In this document: positions 57,009-64,000 of the stretch, piece after piece
Numbering within the stretch: position 1 is the first letter of the stretch
How the letters are laid out: each line of letters starts with the position of its first letter
NCBI RefSeq assembly: GCF_029017505.1
Contig: NZ_JAQGEI010000013.1
Coordinates: forward strand, 57,380 to 121,379
Source of the DNA: Sedimenticola hydrogenitrophicus
GTDB taxonomy: Bacteria; Pseudomonadota; Gammaproteobacteria; Chromatiales; Chromatiaceae
Length of the DNA stretch: 64,000 bases
Reading direction: 5' to 3'
Notes under the pieces: generated by a model
What the model was told of the DNA's origin: nothing
What the model saw: the letters and a program-made list of their open reading frames with translations, nothing else
Database searches by the model: none
Translations under genes and position numbers: made by a program

Positions 57009-58350
57009 GCGCTCCCCCCGCCGCCGGCTCGCCGTCGATCAAGTGAAAGCCATCGGGAAGCTGGCGCATGAAGGGCAGCCAGGACTGGCTCAGGGCGCGC
57101 TGCCGTGACGCGCTCATGCCGGCCAACGGTACCGGCCAGAGAAACAGCCGGCCGCGCTGCCCGGCAAGGGCCTGGCAGAAGTCGGCCAGCTCACCGGTGG
57201 GCGGCTCCCAGCCCTTGCAGAGCAGCAGCAGGGGCTGGTCCGGCATCTCTGCCAGCCGTTCCAGCACCTCCCTTACCTGTGCATCCCGCGGCACATCCAG
57301 CCACTCCGTGCCGGGGGCATCGGCCGCCAACTGACGGCGCAGGGTGGCGATCTCCGTCTCCGGCCAGATCCCCCAACAGACCACCTGGGGATAGCGGCTC
57401 GCCGACGGCTCCGCCTGGCGGTTCGATTCCGTCACCGCCCGCTGCACCACCGGCGAGGCCTCCTGCTCGATCAACTCACTGGTCAGGCGCTGCTGGAGAC
57501 CACTGATCAGGGCATCGTGGTCCCGCACCCGGTACTGCATGCGCCGCAGGCGAAAGCGGGCCACACCGGTGGTCACCAGCCGCGGCAACAGCAGATAGAC
57601 CAGCAGGCACATGAGCAGGAAACGCCACCACTGCCCGAACAGGGCGGGCTCTGCGGCCGCCAGCGGGGCGGATCGAAAATAGTGGCTCTGCTCGATCAGC
57701 TCCACGGAGGGCACCGCCGCCGGCCACAGGTCCGCCCAGGGCCAGGCCAGGGTACTGGTGATGCGGTAGATCAGGCCGCTGCCCAGGTCCAGGGTCGACG
57801 ACCAGCCAAAGGCCAGGTCGGTCAGCAACAGGTAGGGCAGAAAGGCGACCAGCATGCCCGCCGCGAACAGCAGCGACAGCTGCTGCCCCAGGGCCACCAC
57901 GGTCTGTCGCAACAGCGGCCGCAGGGTACCGGGTACGCCCCCCTGGGGCAGCCGATGCTCATACAGGGTGCGTAGCGGAAATGGCACTTGGGCTGCGGTG
58001 AAGACGAGCGCCAGCAACCACCAGGCCAGGGGCAGGAACACGGCGATCAGCAGGAACCAGAGCAGGTTGATACGCTGCAGGGGCTGGAACGTCAGCAGCC
58101 CCGCCATCAGGGCAAAACCGAGCAGCAGGGCGACCACGCTTGCGCCATAAACGAACAGGGTACTGCCGCCGGGTGACGGGGTGCCGGATTGTTCCAGCCA
58201 GCCGCGCAGCAGCCTCCACAACGGCTGTTGCGGCTGGCCGAGCGCCCAGCCGCGATCGCGCCGGTGCAGGGTCTGCCAGTCGATGGTGCGCTCGGTCTCC
58301 AGCCGCCGGCGCAGCAGTATCAGCAGCAGGCTTTTTTCCCAGATGCTCAC
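57001..58350 (-). CDS. DUF2868-domain membrane protein
   Basis: The 449-residue protein starts at GTG 58350 (GGA 7 bp upstream). Four or more hydrophobic segments (about 65-85, 95-120, 155-180, 230-260) separate an N-terminal helix bundle from a soluble C-terminal part. DUF2868 proteins accompany DUF3482 GTPases, and the 8-bp overlap between the two genes shows coupling. They probably work as a GTP-driven membrane module of unknown role. A TTG/ATG extension to 58479 is possible but unlikely. Confidence 0.78.
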   Translation of the reverse strand: MSIWEKSLLLILLRRRLETERTIDWQTLHRRDRGWALGQPQQPLWRLLRGWLEQSGTPSPGGSTLFVYGASVVALLLGFALMAGLLTFQPLQRINLLWFLLIAVFLPLAWWLLALVFTAAQVPFPLRTLYEHRLPQGGVPGTLRPLLRQTVVALGQQLSLLFAAGMLVAFLPYLLLTDLAFGWSSTLDLGSGLIYRITSTLAWPWADLWPAAVPSVELIEQSHYFRSAPLAAAEPALFGQWWRFLLMCLLVYLLLPRLVTTGVARFRLRRMQYRVRDHDALISGLQQRLTSELIEQEASPVVQRAVTESNRQAEPSASRYPQVVCWGIWPETEIATLRRQLAADAPGTEWLDVPRDAQVREVLERLAEMPDQPLLLLCKGWEPPTGELADFCQALAGQRGRLFLWPVPLAGMSASRQRALSQSWLPFMRQLPDGFHLIDGEPAAGGAHA

Positions 58351-58617
58351 ATTATTTCCAGAAGTGGCGCGTGACCCGGGAGCAAGCGCGATTCGCCATC
58401 CGAACGCCCCCTCCCCCACGCTTTGTTGTGTTGCCGTAAACAGCGGATCGCCGCGTACATCGATTATGCCACCGGACACTATTTCATAATCCGTGAACTA
58501 TCAATACCACACAAAGCCCCGTCGAGGACCGCCGTGGGTAAAATTACCCCGGCCCGCACCGGAACCTGCTACCATCCTCGCACACGCCCTGCACACTATT
58601 TCCGTAGCATTCCCGCC

Positions 58618-59412
58618 ATGCCCGAAATCGGATCACCACTTCACCTCTGCCGCGATGAATGGGGCCAACTGTCGGTGCACCAGGACGCCGGGCGCCGCAT
58701 GCTCTGTTTCGGCAACAGCGTGGAACAGAGCTGTATCGATCTCCAGCAACCGGCACGACTCTGTCACCACTACACCCAGGTGATGATGCTGGGTCTGCTG
58801 ATGAAGCCGGAAATCCGCAACTGCACCCTGCTGGGGCTGGGGGCCGGTGCGCTGGTCCAGGCGCTGCTGGCCCATCAACCCGACTGCCGCATCGACGCGG
58901 TGGAGCTGCGCCCCCGGGTGGTGAAACTGGCCAGGGAGTGGTTCGCGCTGCCCGACGACAGACGGCTGCGGCTACATGTGGCCGACGCCTGGGAGTACCT
59001 GAACCGCAAGCCCACCCCGGCCGACCTGATGCTGACCGATCTCTACGTGGGCGAGGGAATGAACGAACTGCAGGCGCGGCTCCACTTCCTGGCCGCCTGC
59101 CGCAGCGCCCTGAAACCGGGCGGGATACTGGTCTGCAACTACTGGATGAAGAGCAGCCTGACCCACCATGCACTGAACGAAGCACTGCAGGTCGCCTTTG
59201 ACCGGCAGGTGGTCACCCTCGGCATCCCGGACGGCAACTGCATCGCCTTTGCCTTCGATGGCGGGATACCGCGACTGCGGCAGAAACCGTTTATCCAGGC
59301 GGCCACGGAGCTGGGGGAACGCATGCAGATACCGTTGCGCAAACATGCCCGCTCGCTGCTGCACGAGAACCGGCAGGCGTTTCGTTTTGCACGGTGTAAC
59401 GGCGAGGATTGA
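58618..59412 (+). CDS. Spermidine synthase-like SAM-dependent protein
   Basis: The 264-residue protein has a Rossmann-like core CTLLGLGAGALVQALLAHQPDCRIDAVELRPRVVKLAREWF and the DLMLTDLYVGEGMN motif of the polyamine-synthase superfamily. Key Asp residues for aminopropyl transfer are partly present, so it may instead be a methyltransferase. ATG 58618 removes an unlikely N-terminal extension. It diverges from the DUF2868 gene. Confidence 0.75.
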   Translation: MPEIGSPLHLCRDEWGQLSVHQDAGRRMLCFGNSVEQSCIDLQQPARLCHHYTQVMMLGLLMKPEIRNCTLLGLGAGALVQALLAHQPDCRIDAVELRPRVVKLAREWFALPDDRRLRLHVADAWEYLNRKPTPADLMLTDLYVGEGMNELQARLHFLAACRSALKPGGILVCNYWMKSSLTHHALNEALQVAFDRQVVTLGIPDGNCIAFAFDGGIPRLRQKPFIQAATELGERMQIPLRKHARSLLHENRQAFRFARCNGED

Positions 59413-59451
59413 GCGGATTCGTCGGAACATCCCGGCGAATCCGCTCGAACA

Positions 59452-59586
59452 CTACTGCAGGATCGGATAGAACTGGGTAAACATCATATCCTTTTCGGCG
59501 TTGGCCTGATGACAGGCCGCGCAGTCGGCGGCCGGTGCCGCCGTCGAGGTCTTGCTGTAGGGCGTGCCGGTCTCCGCCTCAGGCCG
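59452..59586 (-). pseudogene. C-terminal remnant of a cytochrome P460-family gene
   Basis: The minus-strand frame ending at the TAG at 59452-59454 reads ...DCAACHQANAEKDMMFTQFY then PILQ, matching the C-terminus of cytochrome P460 proteins with their CxxCH heme site. Reading upstream, the frame stops at TAG 59587-59589, so only about 44 codons remain, abutting the AhpD-like stop at 59579. The 5' part is missing or replaced. Confidence 0.75.
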
Positions 59587-60124
59587 CTACCGACAGCGTC
59601 ACCCGAGGGAAGTCCACTTCCGTCCCGGCCACCCGGTTGAGGTAGTTGGTCATGACATTCAGGGCGATGTTGCTGATCACCTCGACCACCAACGCATCGT
59701 CCAGTCCGGTGGCTCGCGCCGCCGCCAGATCGCCGTCACTGATCCCGCCGCGGTTGCGGGTGATAGTGAGCACCAGCTTCAGGATGGCCGCGTCCAGCGG
59801 ATCCTCGGCCTGCCCCTCCCGGGCCTGACGGATCGCCGGCTCCTGCAGGCCGGCCCCCTTGCCGAGTGCCGCATGGGCACTCAGGCAGTATTCACAGCCG
59901 TTCTCCTGGGCCACCGCGATGGCCACCAGCTCCCGCTGCCGGGCGCTCAGGCGCCCGCCGGCCAGGGCCTCGGAGAGCTGCAGATACCCCTGCAGGGCCG
60001 CCGGGGCGTGAGCAAAAGTGGTGAACATATTGGGCAGGGCGCCCAGTTTCGCCTGCACGGCGCGCAGGGTGGCGGCCGTGGCGGCATCGGTTTGTTCAAC
60101 GGGTATCGGGGTTATGCGTGACAT
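59579..60124 (-). CDS. Carboxymuconolactone decarboxylase/AhpD-like protein
   Basis: The 181-residue protein has a CxxC active-site motif in ENGCEYCLSAHAALG (about 82-96), with His two residues on, and the helix pattern of AhpD-like peroxidase partners. Its carboxyl end touches the P460 remnant. AraC is encoded divergently 122 bp away, suggesting regulation. Peroxidase or alkylhydroperoxide reductase activity is likely. Confidence 0.85.
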   Translation of the reverse strand: MSRITPIPVEQTDAATAATLRAVQAKLGALPNMFTTFAHAPAALQGYLQLSEALAGGRLSARQRELVAIAVAQENGCEYCLSAHAALGKGAGLQEPAIRQAREGQAEDPLDAAILKLVLTITRNRGGISDGDLAAARATGLDDALVVEVISNIALNVMTNYLNRVAGTEVDFPRVTLSVAA

Positions 60125-60246
60125 GATGAACCTCTCTGTAGTCGCTGATTGACAGGAATGCCCGCTCGGGGCACGACTTGATATTGGCAGGCAAGCGGCT
60201 ACTATAGGTATCAATTCATATCTATTTTTATACTTTGAGTATCATT

Positions 60247-61080
60247 ATGGGCGATCGACTGGTGGAACTGCTGAAGTGCTTCTCGCTCAAGGCGCGGGTC
60301 TTTCAGACCGGCCCGCTGTGCCACTCGGCCAGCTTTGACCGGGCGAGCGGGGTCGGTTACATCCATGTCCTGCAACAGGGGCGGCTCCAGGTCCAGTCCC
60401 ACGCCCACCCGCCACTGGAGTTCCGGGAGCCGACGCTGTTTCTCTACATGAACCCCACCACCCATCACCTGCGTCCACAGGATGGGGTGGAGATGGTGTG
60501 TGCCTCGTTCGAGTTCGGTGCCGGACTGAACAACCCGCTGTCCCGTGCCCTGCCGGAGGTGGTGGTGATCCGGCTGGCGGATATGCCGGCACTGGATCGC
60601 GCCCTGTCGCTGCTGTTTATCGAGGCGGTGGAGCATCACTGCGGACAGCAGGCAATCCTGGACCGCCTGATGGAGGTGGTGATTGTGCTGGTGTTGCGGG
60701 ACCTGATGGATCAGCACCGCCTGGGCTTCGGCCTGCTCGCCGGCCTGGCCGATGACCGGCTGGCCCGGGCGATCAACGCCATGCATGCCGAGCCGGCCCG
60801 CGACTGGTCGCTGGAGGCGCTGGCCGACCGCTCCAGCATGTCCCGGGCCCGTTTCGCCAACCGGTTCCGGGAGGTGGTGGGCACCACGCCCGGGGCCTAC
60901 CTGAGTGAGTGGCGACTCACTGTCGCCCAATCCCTGCTGCGCCAGGGCAAGCCGGTGCAGTACGTGGCCGATACGGTGGGGTACGGCAGCGCCAGCGCCC
61001 TGTCGCGCAGCTTCCGGGCGCATACCGGGCAATCGCCACGGGCGTGGCTGAAACAGGAACAGGATCCGGTCACGCCCTGA
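60247..61080 (+). CDS. AraC-family transcriptional regulator
   Basis: The 277-residue protein has an AraC_N/cupin-like N-terminal domain (about 10-150) and two helix-turn-helix motifs (SLEALADRSSMSRARFANRFREVVGTTPGAYLSEWRL and the YVADTVGYGSASALSRSFRAHTGQSPRAWL tail). It diverges from the AhpD-like gene, which is the probable target. ATG 60247 is used; TTG 60235 is in frame. Confidence 0.85.
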   Translation: MGDRLVELLKCFSLKARVFQTGPLCHSASFDRASGVGYIHVLQQGRLQVQSHAHPPLEFREPTLFLYMNPTTHHLRPQDGVEMVCASFEFGAGLNNPLSRALPEVVVIRLADMPALDRALSLLFIEAVEHHCGQQAILDRLMEVVIVLVLRDLMDQHRLGFGLLAGLADDRLARAINAMHAEPARDWSLEALADRSSMSRARFANRFREVVGTTPGAYLSEWRLTVAQSLLRQGKPVQYVADTVGYGSASALSRSFRAHTGQSPRAWLKQEQDPVTP

Positions 61081-61207
61081 TAACGCGGCTGCAGAGGCCA
61101 AAAGCAGGATGCCGCGGCAAAATTGAGCCAGGACAAGGCATGACCGCACGCCACCCCTTATGCTGGTCGCCGAGTTTATCACCCGAGAATTTAGGATGGA
61201 GCATAAA

Positions 61208-61360
61208 ATGAGCACCGATACCCAGCAGGCCACCACCGAAACCAACGCCGATGAGGCGCAGCCGCAGACCACGGCGATCGATGTGAATATCCAGGTGGAG
61301 ACCACCGAGGAGAAGAAAGAGGAGGAACGCCCCGGCGTCTGCTGCGGCTCCTGCTCGTAA
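61208..61360 (+). CDS. CCGSCS-motif small peptide
   Basis: 50 residues: an acidic, low-complexity N-terminal part (MSTDTQQATTETNADEAQPQ, then VETTEEKKEEE) and the C-terminus RPGVCCGSCS with Cys 45, 46 and 49. I recall a family named after this CCGSCS ending; it is short, charged and ends exactly there. GGAG lies 6 bp before ATG 61208. The next gene on this strand (61763) encodes a 2OG-Fe(II) oxygenase. A precursor-peptide or metal-binding role is possible; neither is shown. Confidence 0.75.
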   Translation: MSTDTQQATTETNADEAQPQTTAIDVNIQVETTEEKKEEERPGVCCGSCS

Positions 61361-61372
61361 CATGTGACACGG

Positions 61373-61393
61373 GGGGGAGGCGCCGCCTCCCCC
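61373..61393 (+). terminator. GC-rich hairpin after the CCGSCS gene
   Basis: GGGGGAGGCG and CGCCTCCCCC around one base, just 12 bp after the stop. No T run follows, so it may attenuate or stabilise rather than terminate. Confidence 0.45.
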
Positions 61394-61422
61394 AACCCCA
61401 CCCGGGATCCCCATCCGCCTGA

Positions 61423-61682
61423 ACTGCCGCATCAATCTCACCAGACGGCCACACAAGAACACAACTCACTGTAATTATTGGTATTTATAATTCAGGTTTC
61501 GAAGTTCATTTCACAAAGCCGAATCGCCGAATTCGTAGGGTGGATAAGCTTGCGCATCCACCGCCATTCGATTCATGGTGGATGCGCTGATGCTTATCCA
61601 CCCTACAAGTACTGCCACGCCAATCCCATCAGACGGCCACGCAAGAACGCAACGTACTGTAATTATTGGTATTTATAATTCT
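61423..61682. repeat. 70-bp direct repeats flanking a family E hairpin
   Basis: About 70 bp from ACTGCC... to GTAATTATTGGTATTTATAATT is present twice (61423-61494 and 61610-61682) with scattered changes. Between them GTAGGGTGGATAAGC...GCTTATCCACCCTAC (61535-61606) folds as a long hairpin. TATAAT at 61674-61679 in the second copy may be the -10 of the oxygenase gene. Confidence 0.7.
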
Positions 61683-61762
61683 GGCGCAAACCGGTATCCG
61701 GGCCTAGAATAACGCCACGCCAAGCACTGCCCGGCCGCGCCTGCCGGGAGCCGATCCCACTT

Positions 61763-62449
61763 TTGAGCGCTACCCGCTTGATACATCCACTCTCTGAGTT
61801 CAATGCCGAAATTCCCCTCGAGGAGGACGGCCTGTTCGAACGCATCGCCTGTGGTATCGAATCCCAGGGCTACGTCATTCTGCCCGCCGCCCTGCCCCAC
61901 CCTGTCGCCGACAGCCTGGTACGCTACCTGAGCCTGCTGGAGGAGGAGCGCTTTCACCAGGCGCGCATCGGCCGCGGCCTGGAGCAGGACCGGAACCCAT
62001 TTATCCGCCGCGACAAGATCTACTGGATGGATGACGCCCACCCCGGTGCCAGCCAATGGTTCGACTGGACCACGCGCCTGAAACTTTATCTGAACCGGCG
62101 CCTGTTCCTCGGCCTGTTCTCGTTTGAGAGTCACTTCGCGCTCTACCACCCCGGTGATTTTTACAAAAAACACCTGGACGCCTTTCGCGGCGAATCCAAC
62201 CGCGTGCTGACCCTGGTCACCTATCTGAACATGGGCTGGGAACCGGGCCAGGGTGGCGAGCTGGTGGTCTACGCCCCGGATGACGGCGACGAGATCAGCA
62301 AGGTGGTGCCCGCCTTCGGCACGATGGTGATCTTTCTCAGCGAGGAGTTTCCCCACGAGGTGCTGGCCGCCGACCGGGACCGCTACAGCGTCGCCGGTTG
62401 GTTCCGGATTAACGGCTCCATCAACCGGCAGATCGATCCGCCGCGTTGA
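61763..62449 (+). CDS. 2-oxoglutarate/Fe(II)-dependent oxygenase, prolyl-hydroxylase-like
   Basis: The 228-residue protein has the iron ligands His and Asp in FYKKHLDAF (about residue 137-139) and a distal His in FPHEVLAA, with RYSVAGWFR supplying the Arg that holds 2OG. This matches the P4Hc/SM-20-type fold. No ATG is near the N-terminus, so TTG at 61763 is used. Known relatives hydroxylate prolines in ribosomal or regulatory proteins. The target is unknown; the CCGSCS gene lies upstream. Confidence 0.83.
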   Translation: MSATRLIHPLSEFNAEIPLEEDGLFERIACGIESQGYVILPAALPHPVADSLVRYLSLLEEERFHQARIGRGLEQDRNPFIRRDKIYWMDDAHPGASQWFDWTTRLKLYLNRRLFLGLFSFESHFALYHPGDFYKKHLDAFRGESNRVLTLVTYLNMGWEPGQGGELVVYAPDDGDEISKVVPAFGTMVIFLSEEFPHEVLAADRDRYSVAGWFRINGSINRQIDPPR

Positions 62450-62512
62450 GGGCCGATCAACCCGGATCACCCTGATGGGTTACGCCGTGCCGACTCCGCC
62501 CATCCCGCAGAC

Positions 62513-63049
62513 CTAGCGTGCCTGCAGCGGCGACCACTCCACTTCACACTCCCCCGACTCGGTCGCCACATAGGCGGAATCGCCGGTGATGGTGACGGAC
62601 AGCGTCATGGTTCGCCGCAACAACGCGGCCAGCTCGCTGATGCCCCGGGCGTCAAATCGAAATACCGAAACCGGCAACATGCCAAATTTGCTCCGGGACT
62701 GCTCCCACCAGACATCGGATTTGGCATTGAAGCTGTAGACCTTGACGCTTTTCGCCAGTCGCGTGGCCTTCTTGATCCGCTCCACGGCCGGTTCGCCCAC
62801 ATCGATCCACAAGGCCACCTGATCATCCAGCGTGCGCCGCCAGATGTCCGGCACATCGGGTTCCGAAAGCCCCTTGGTAAAGACCAGTGACTCCTGGGCA
62901 TTCAGACAATAGGCCATCACCCGCGCCATCATCCGTTCAGGGTTTTCGGACGGGTGCTGCGCCACCGTCAGGTTCAGGGTGTCGTAATAGTTACGATTAA
63001 TATCCGACAGGCTGATGTTAAATTTATAGATGGTTGGCTTCAGGGCCAT
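62513..63049 (-). CDS. yaeQ: YaeQ family protein
   Basis: The 178-residue protein begins MALKPTIYKFNISLSDINRN and has HPSENPERMMARVMAYCL and WIDVGEPAVERIKKATRLA, the PD-(D/E)XK-like YaeQ family. E. coli YaeQ is linked to suppression of RfaH loss, but its activity is not established. Confidence 0.9.
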   Translation of the reverse strand: MALKPTIYKFNISLSDINRNYYDTLNLTVAQHPSENPERMMARVMAYCLNAQESLVFTKGLSEPDVPDIWRRTLDDQVALWIDVGEPAVERIKKATRLAKSVKVYSFNAKSDVWWEQSRSKFGMLPVSVFRFDARGISELAALLRRTMTLSVTITGDSAYVATESGECEVEWSPLQAR

Positions 63050-63134
63050 GACGAATCCTTTACTACACCCGAGAACGGCTCAGCGGGCTCATTGACAGGC
63101 GGGGAAGGTAGCACGTTTTCGACCGACAACCGAA

Positions 63135-63872
63135 TCAATCCCGCTGCAATCCGCGAATCAGGGCCGGTATCTCACTCGGGTGCATCACGGTGTGGTGGGG
63201 CGTGATCCCCAGTTCCGCATCCAGCGGCTGCTGATGCCGGACCCAGACAGAGGTAATGCGACTGCCGTGGGCACCCGCGATATCGGCCGCCAGGCTGTCA
63301 CCCACATGGATCGCCTCGTGGGCCTCGCAGTTGGCCAGCTTCAGGGCCTTCTCGAAGATGGAGCGCGCCGGCTTCTCCTCCGGCTCCTGGCCACCGATAA
63401 TGATGTGATCCACATGGGCCGCCAGATTGACCGTCTCGATCTTCGGTATCTGGGAAAACACCGGGCCATTGGTAATCACCACGGTGGTGAACAACCGGCG
63501 GGCCTCGGCCAGAAACGCCTCGATCCCCGGAAAGAAATCAAAGGCGGCCAGGCGATCATGGTCGAACTGCTTCTGTAAGGCTTGCGCTGCCGCTTGACTC
63601 ACCTCGCCCGCACCCAGTTCAGCCAGCAGGTCAATCATCAACTGCACGCGAAACGCATCCTCGCCCTGCCATTCAATAATCGACAGATAACGCGCCCGCT
63701 GGGCGTCACTCCAGCGGCGATAGAAGCCCGATTCGTAGCTATCGGCAAACAGCACGCCATCCACACCGAACCGCACCCGCACCGTCTCGGCCAGCTGCGC
63801 CTTGGCGATATCAGTCGCCTTTCGGGTATCGCAGAGGGTTTCATCCAGGTCGAAAAAAATGGCTTTCAGCAC
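63135..63872 (-). CDS. HAD-family hydrolase, YjjG-like
   Basis: The 245-residue protein has HAD motif I FFDLDETLCD (about 5-14), motif II VVITNGP, Lys near KPARSIFEKAL and motif IV HVGDSLAADIAGA. It is a subfamily IA phosphatase like pyrimidine nucleotidase YjjG. GTG 63872 has AGGA 7 bp upstream; a longer start at 63926 is possible. Substrate not determined. Confidence 0.87.
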   Translation of the reverse strand: MLKAIFFDLDETLCDTRKATDIAKAQLAETVRVRFGVDGVLFADSYESGFYRRWSDAQRARYLSIIEWQGEDAFRVQLMIDLLAELGAGEVSQAAAQALQKQFDHDRLAAFDFFPGIEAFLAEARRLFTTVVITNGPVFSQIPKIETVNLAAHVDHIIIGGQEPEEKPARSIFEKALKLANCEAHEAIHVGDSLAADIAGAHGSRITSVWVRHQQPLDAELGITPHHTVMHPSEIPALIRGLQRD

Positions 63873-64000
63873 ACCGGTATCCTGCAAGTAGCGTAGGTAA
63901 GATGGGTAAAGCGAAGCGTAACTCATCCCACGAATTCATAAATAATACCACTGTAGGAGCGGCGCCCCCGCCGCGATGATCGGCCCGGGGCGGACCTCCT

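Overview
The window is bacterial chromosome, GC-rich and gene-dense. The gene content fits a Gammaproteobacterium of the sulfur-oxidiser or anaerobic-respirer type (Chromatiales or Sedimenticola-like). The indicators are a full type IV minor-pilin/PilY1 operon, a znuABC-zur operon, cytochrome c4, a menaquinone pathway, PHA reductase and an aromatic acid CoA-ligase with its own ABC importer. The species assignment is inference. I saw no rRNA, prophage, IS transposase or CRISPR array, and no tRNA by eye.

Layout: 1-1.4 kb holds a ParD-type antitoxin start and a periplasmic binding-like protein. 1.5-11.8 kb is an aromatic-acid uptake and activation cluster: a benzoate-CoA-ligase-like enzyme behind a sigma54-type promoter, a five-gene branched-chain-type ABC importer, and a Cache histidine kinase overlapping a GAFTGA sigma54 activator. 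12.2-14.4 kb encodes a HIT/GalT-like protein and a CSC-motif permease. 14.7-19.5 kb is an acetate-type symporter module (DUF4212 subunit, symporter, cNMP/CBS/DUF294 regulator, exonuclease) preceded by two matching operators. 19.8-23.8 kb has a membrane protein, PhaB, a small protein and a GAPDH-like enzyme. 24.1-30.6 kb is the minus-strand operon fimT-pilV-pilW-pilX-pilY1-pilE.

31.6-35.0 kb is znuA-znuC-znuB-zur-yidD, with a perfect Zur-like palindrome upstream and a 240-bp inverted-repeat element wedged exactly between zur and yidD. 35.1-39.7 kb carries a zinc-ribbon protein, a diguanylate cyclase, an EEP hydrolase, DsbA and cytochrome c4. 40.0-49.5 kb holds menaquinone synthesis genes menF, D, B, A, C and E, interrupted by a repeat cluster, a D-cysteine desulfhydrase-like gene and an orphan lipoyl-domain protein. 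menH is not here. A diheme cytochrome diverges from menE over an FNR-like box. 50.5-55.5 kb has an EF-hand protein, a WGR protein, a PhoPQ-like system with a PepSY protein, and a MarR/rhodanese divergent pair with twin operators. 55.6-64 kb has a DUF3482 GTPase with a DUF2868 membrane protein, a spermidine-synthase-like protein, a cytochrome P460 remnant, an AhpD-like protein, an AraC regulator, a 50-residue peptide ending CCGSCS, a 2OG-Fe(II) oxygenase, YaeQ and a HAD hydrolase.

A striking global feature is at least six families of short palindromic intergenic repeats, some inserted within operons. The most unusual items are the zur/yidD element, the CCGSCS peptide next to an oxygenase, the orphan lipoyl protein in the men cluster, the twin MarR-type operators, and the P460 fragment.
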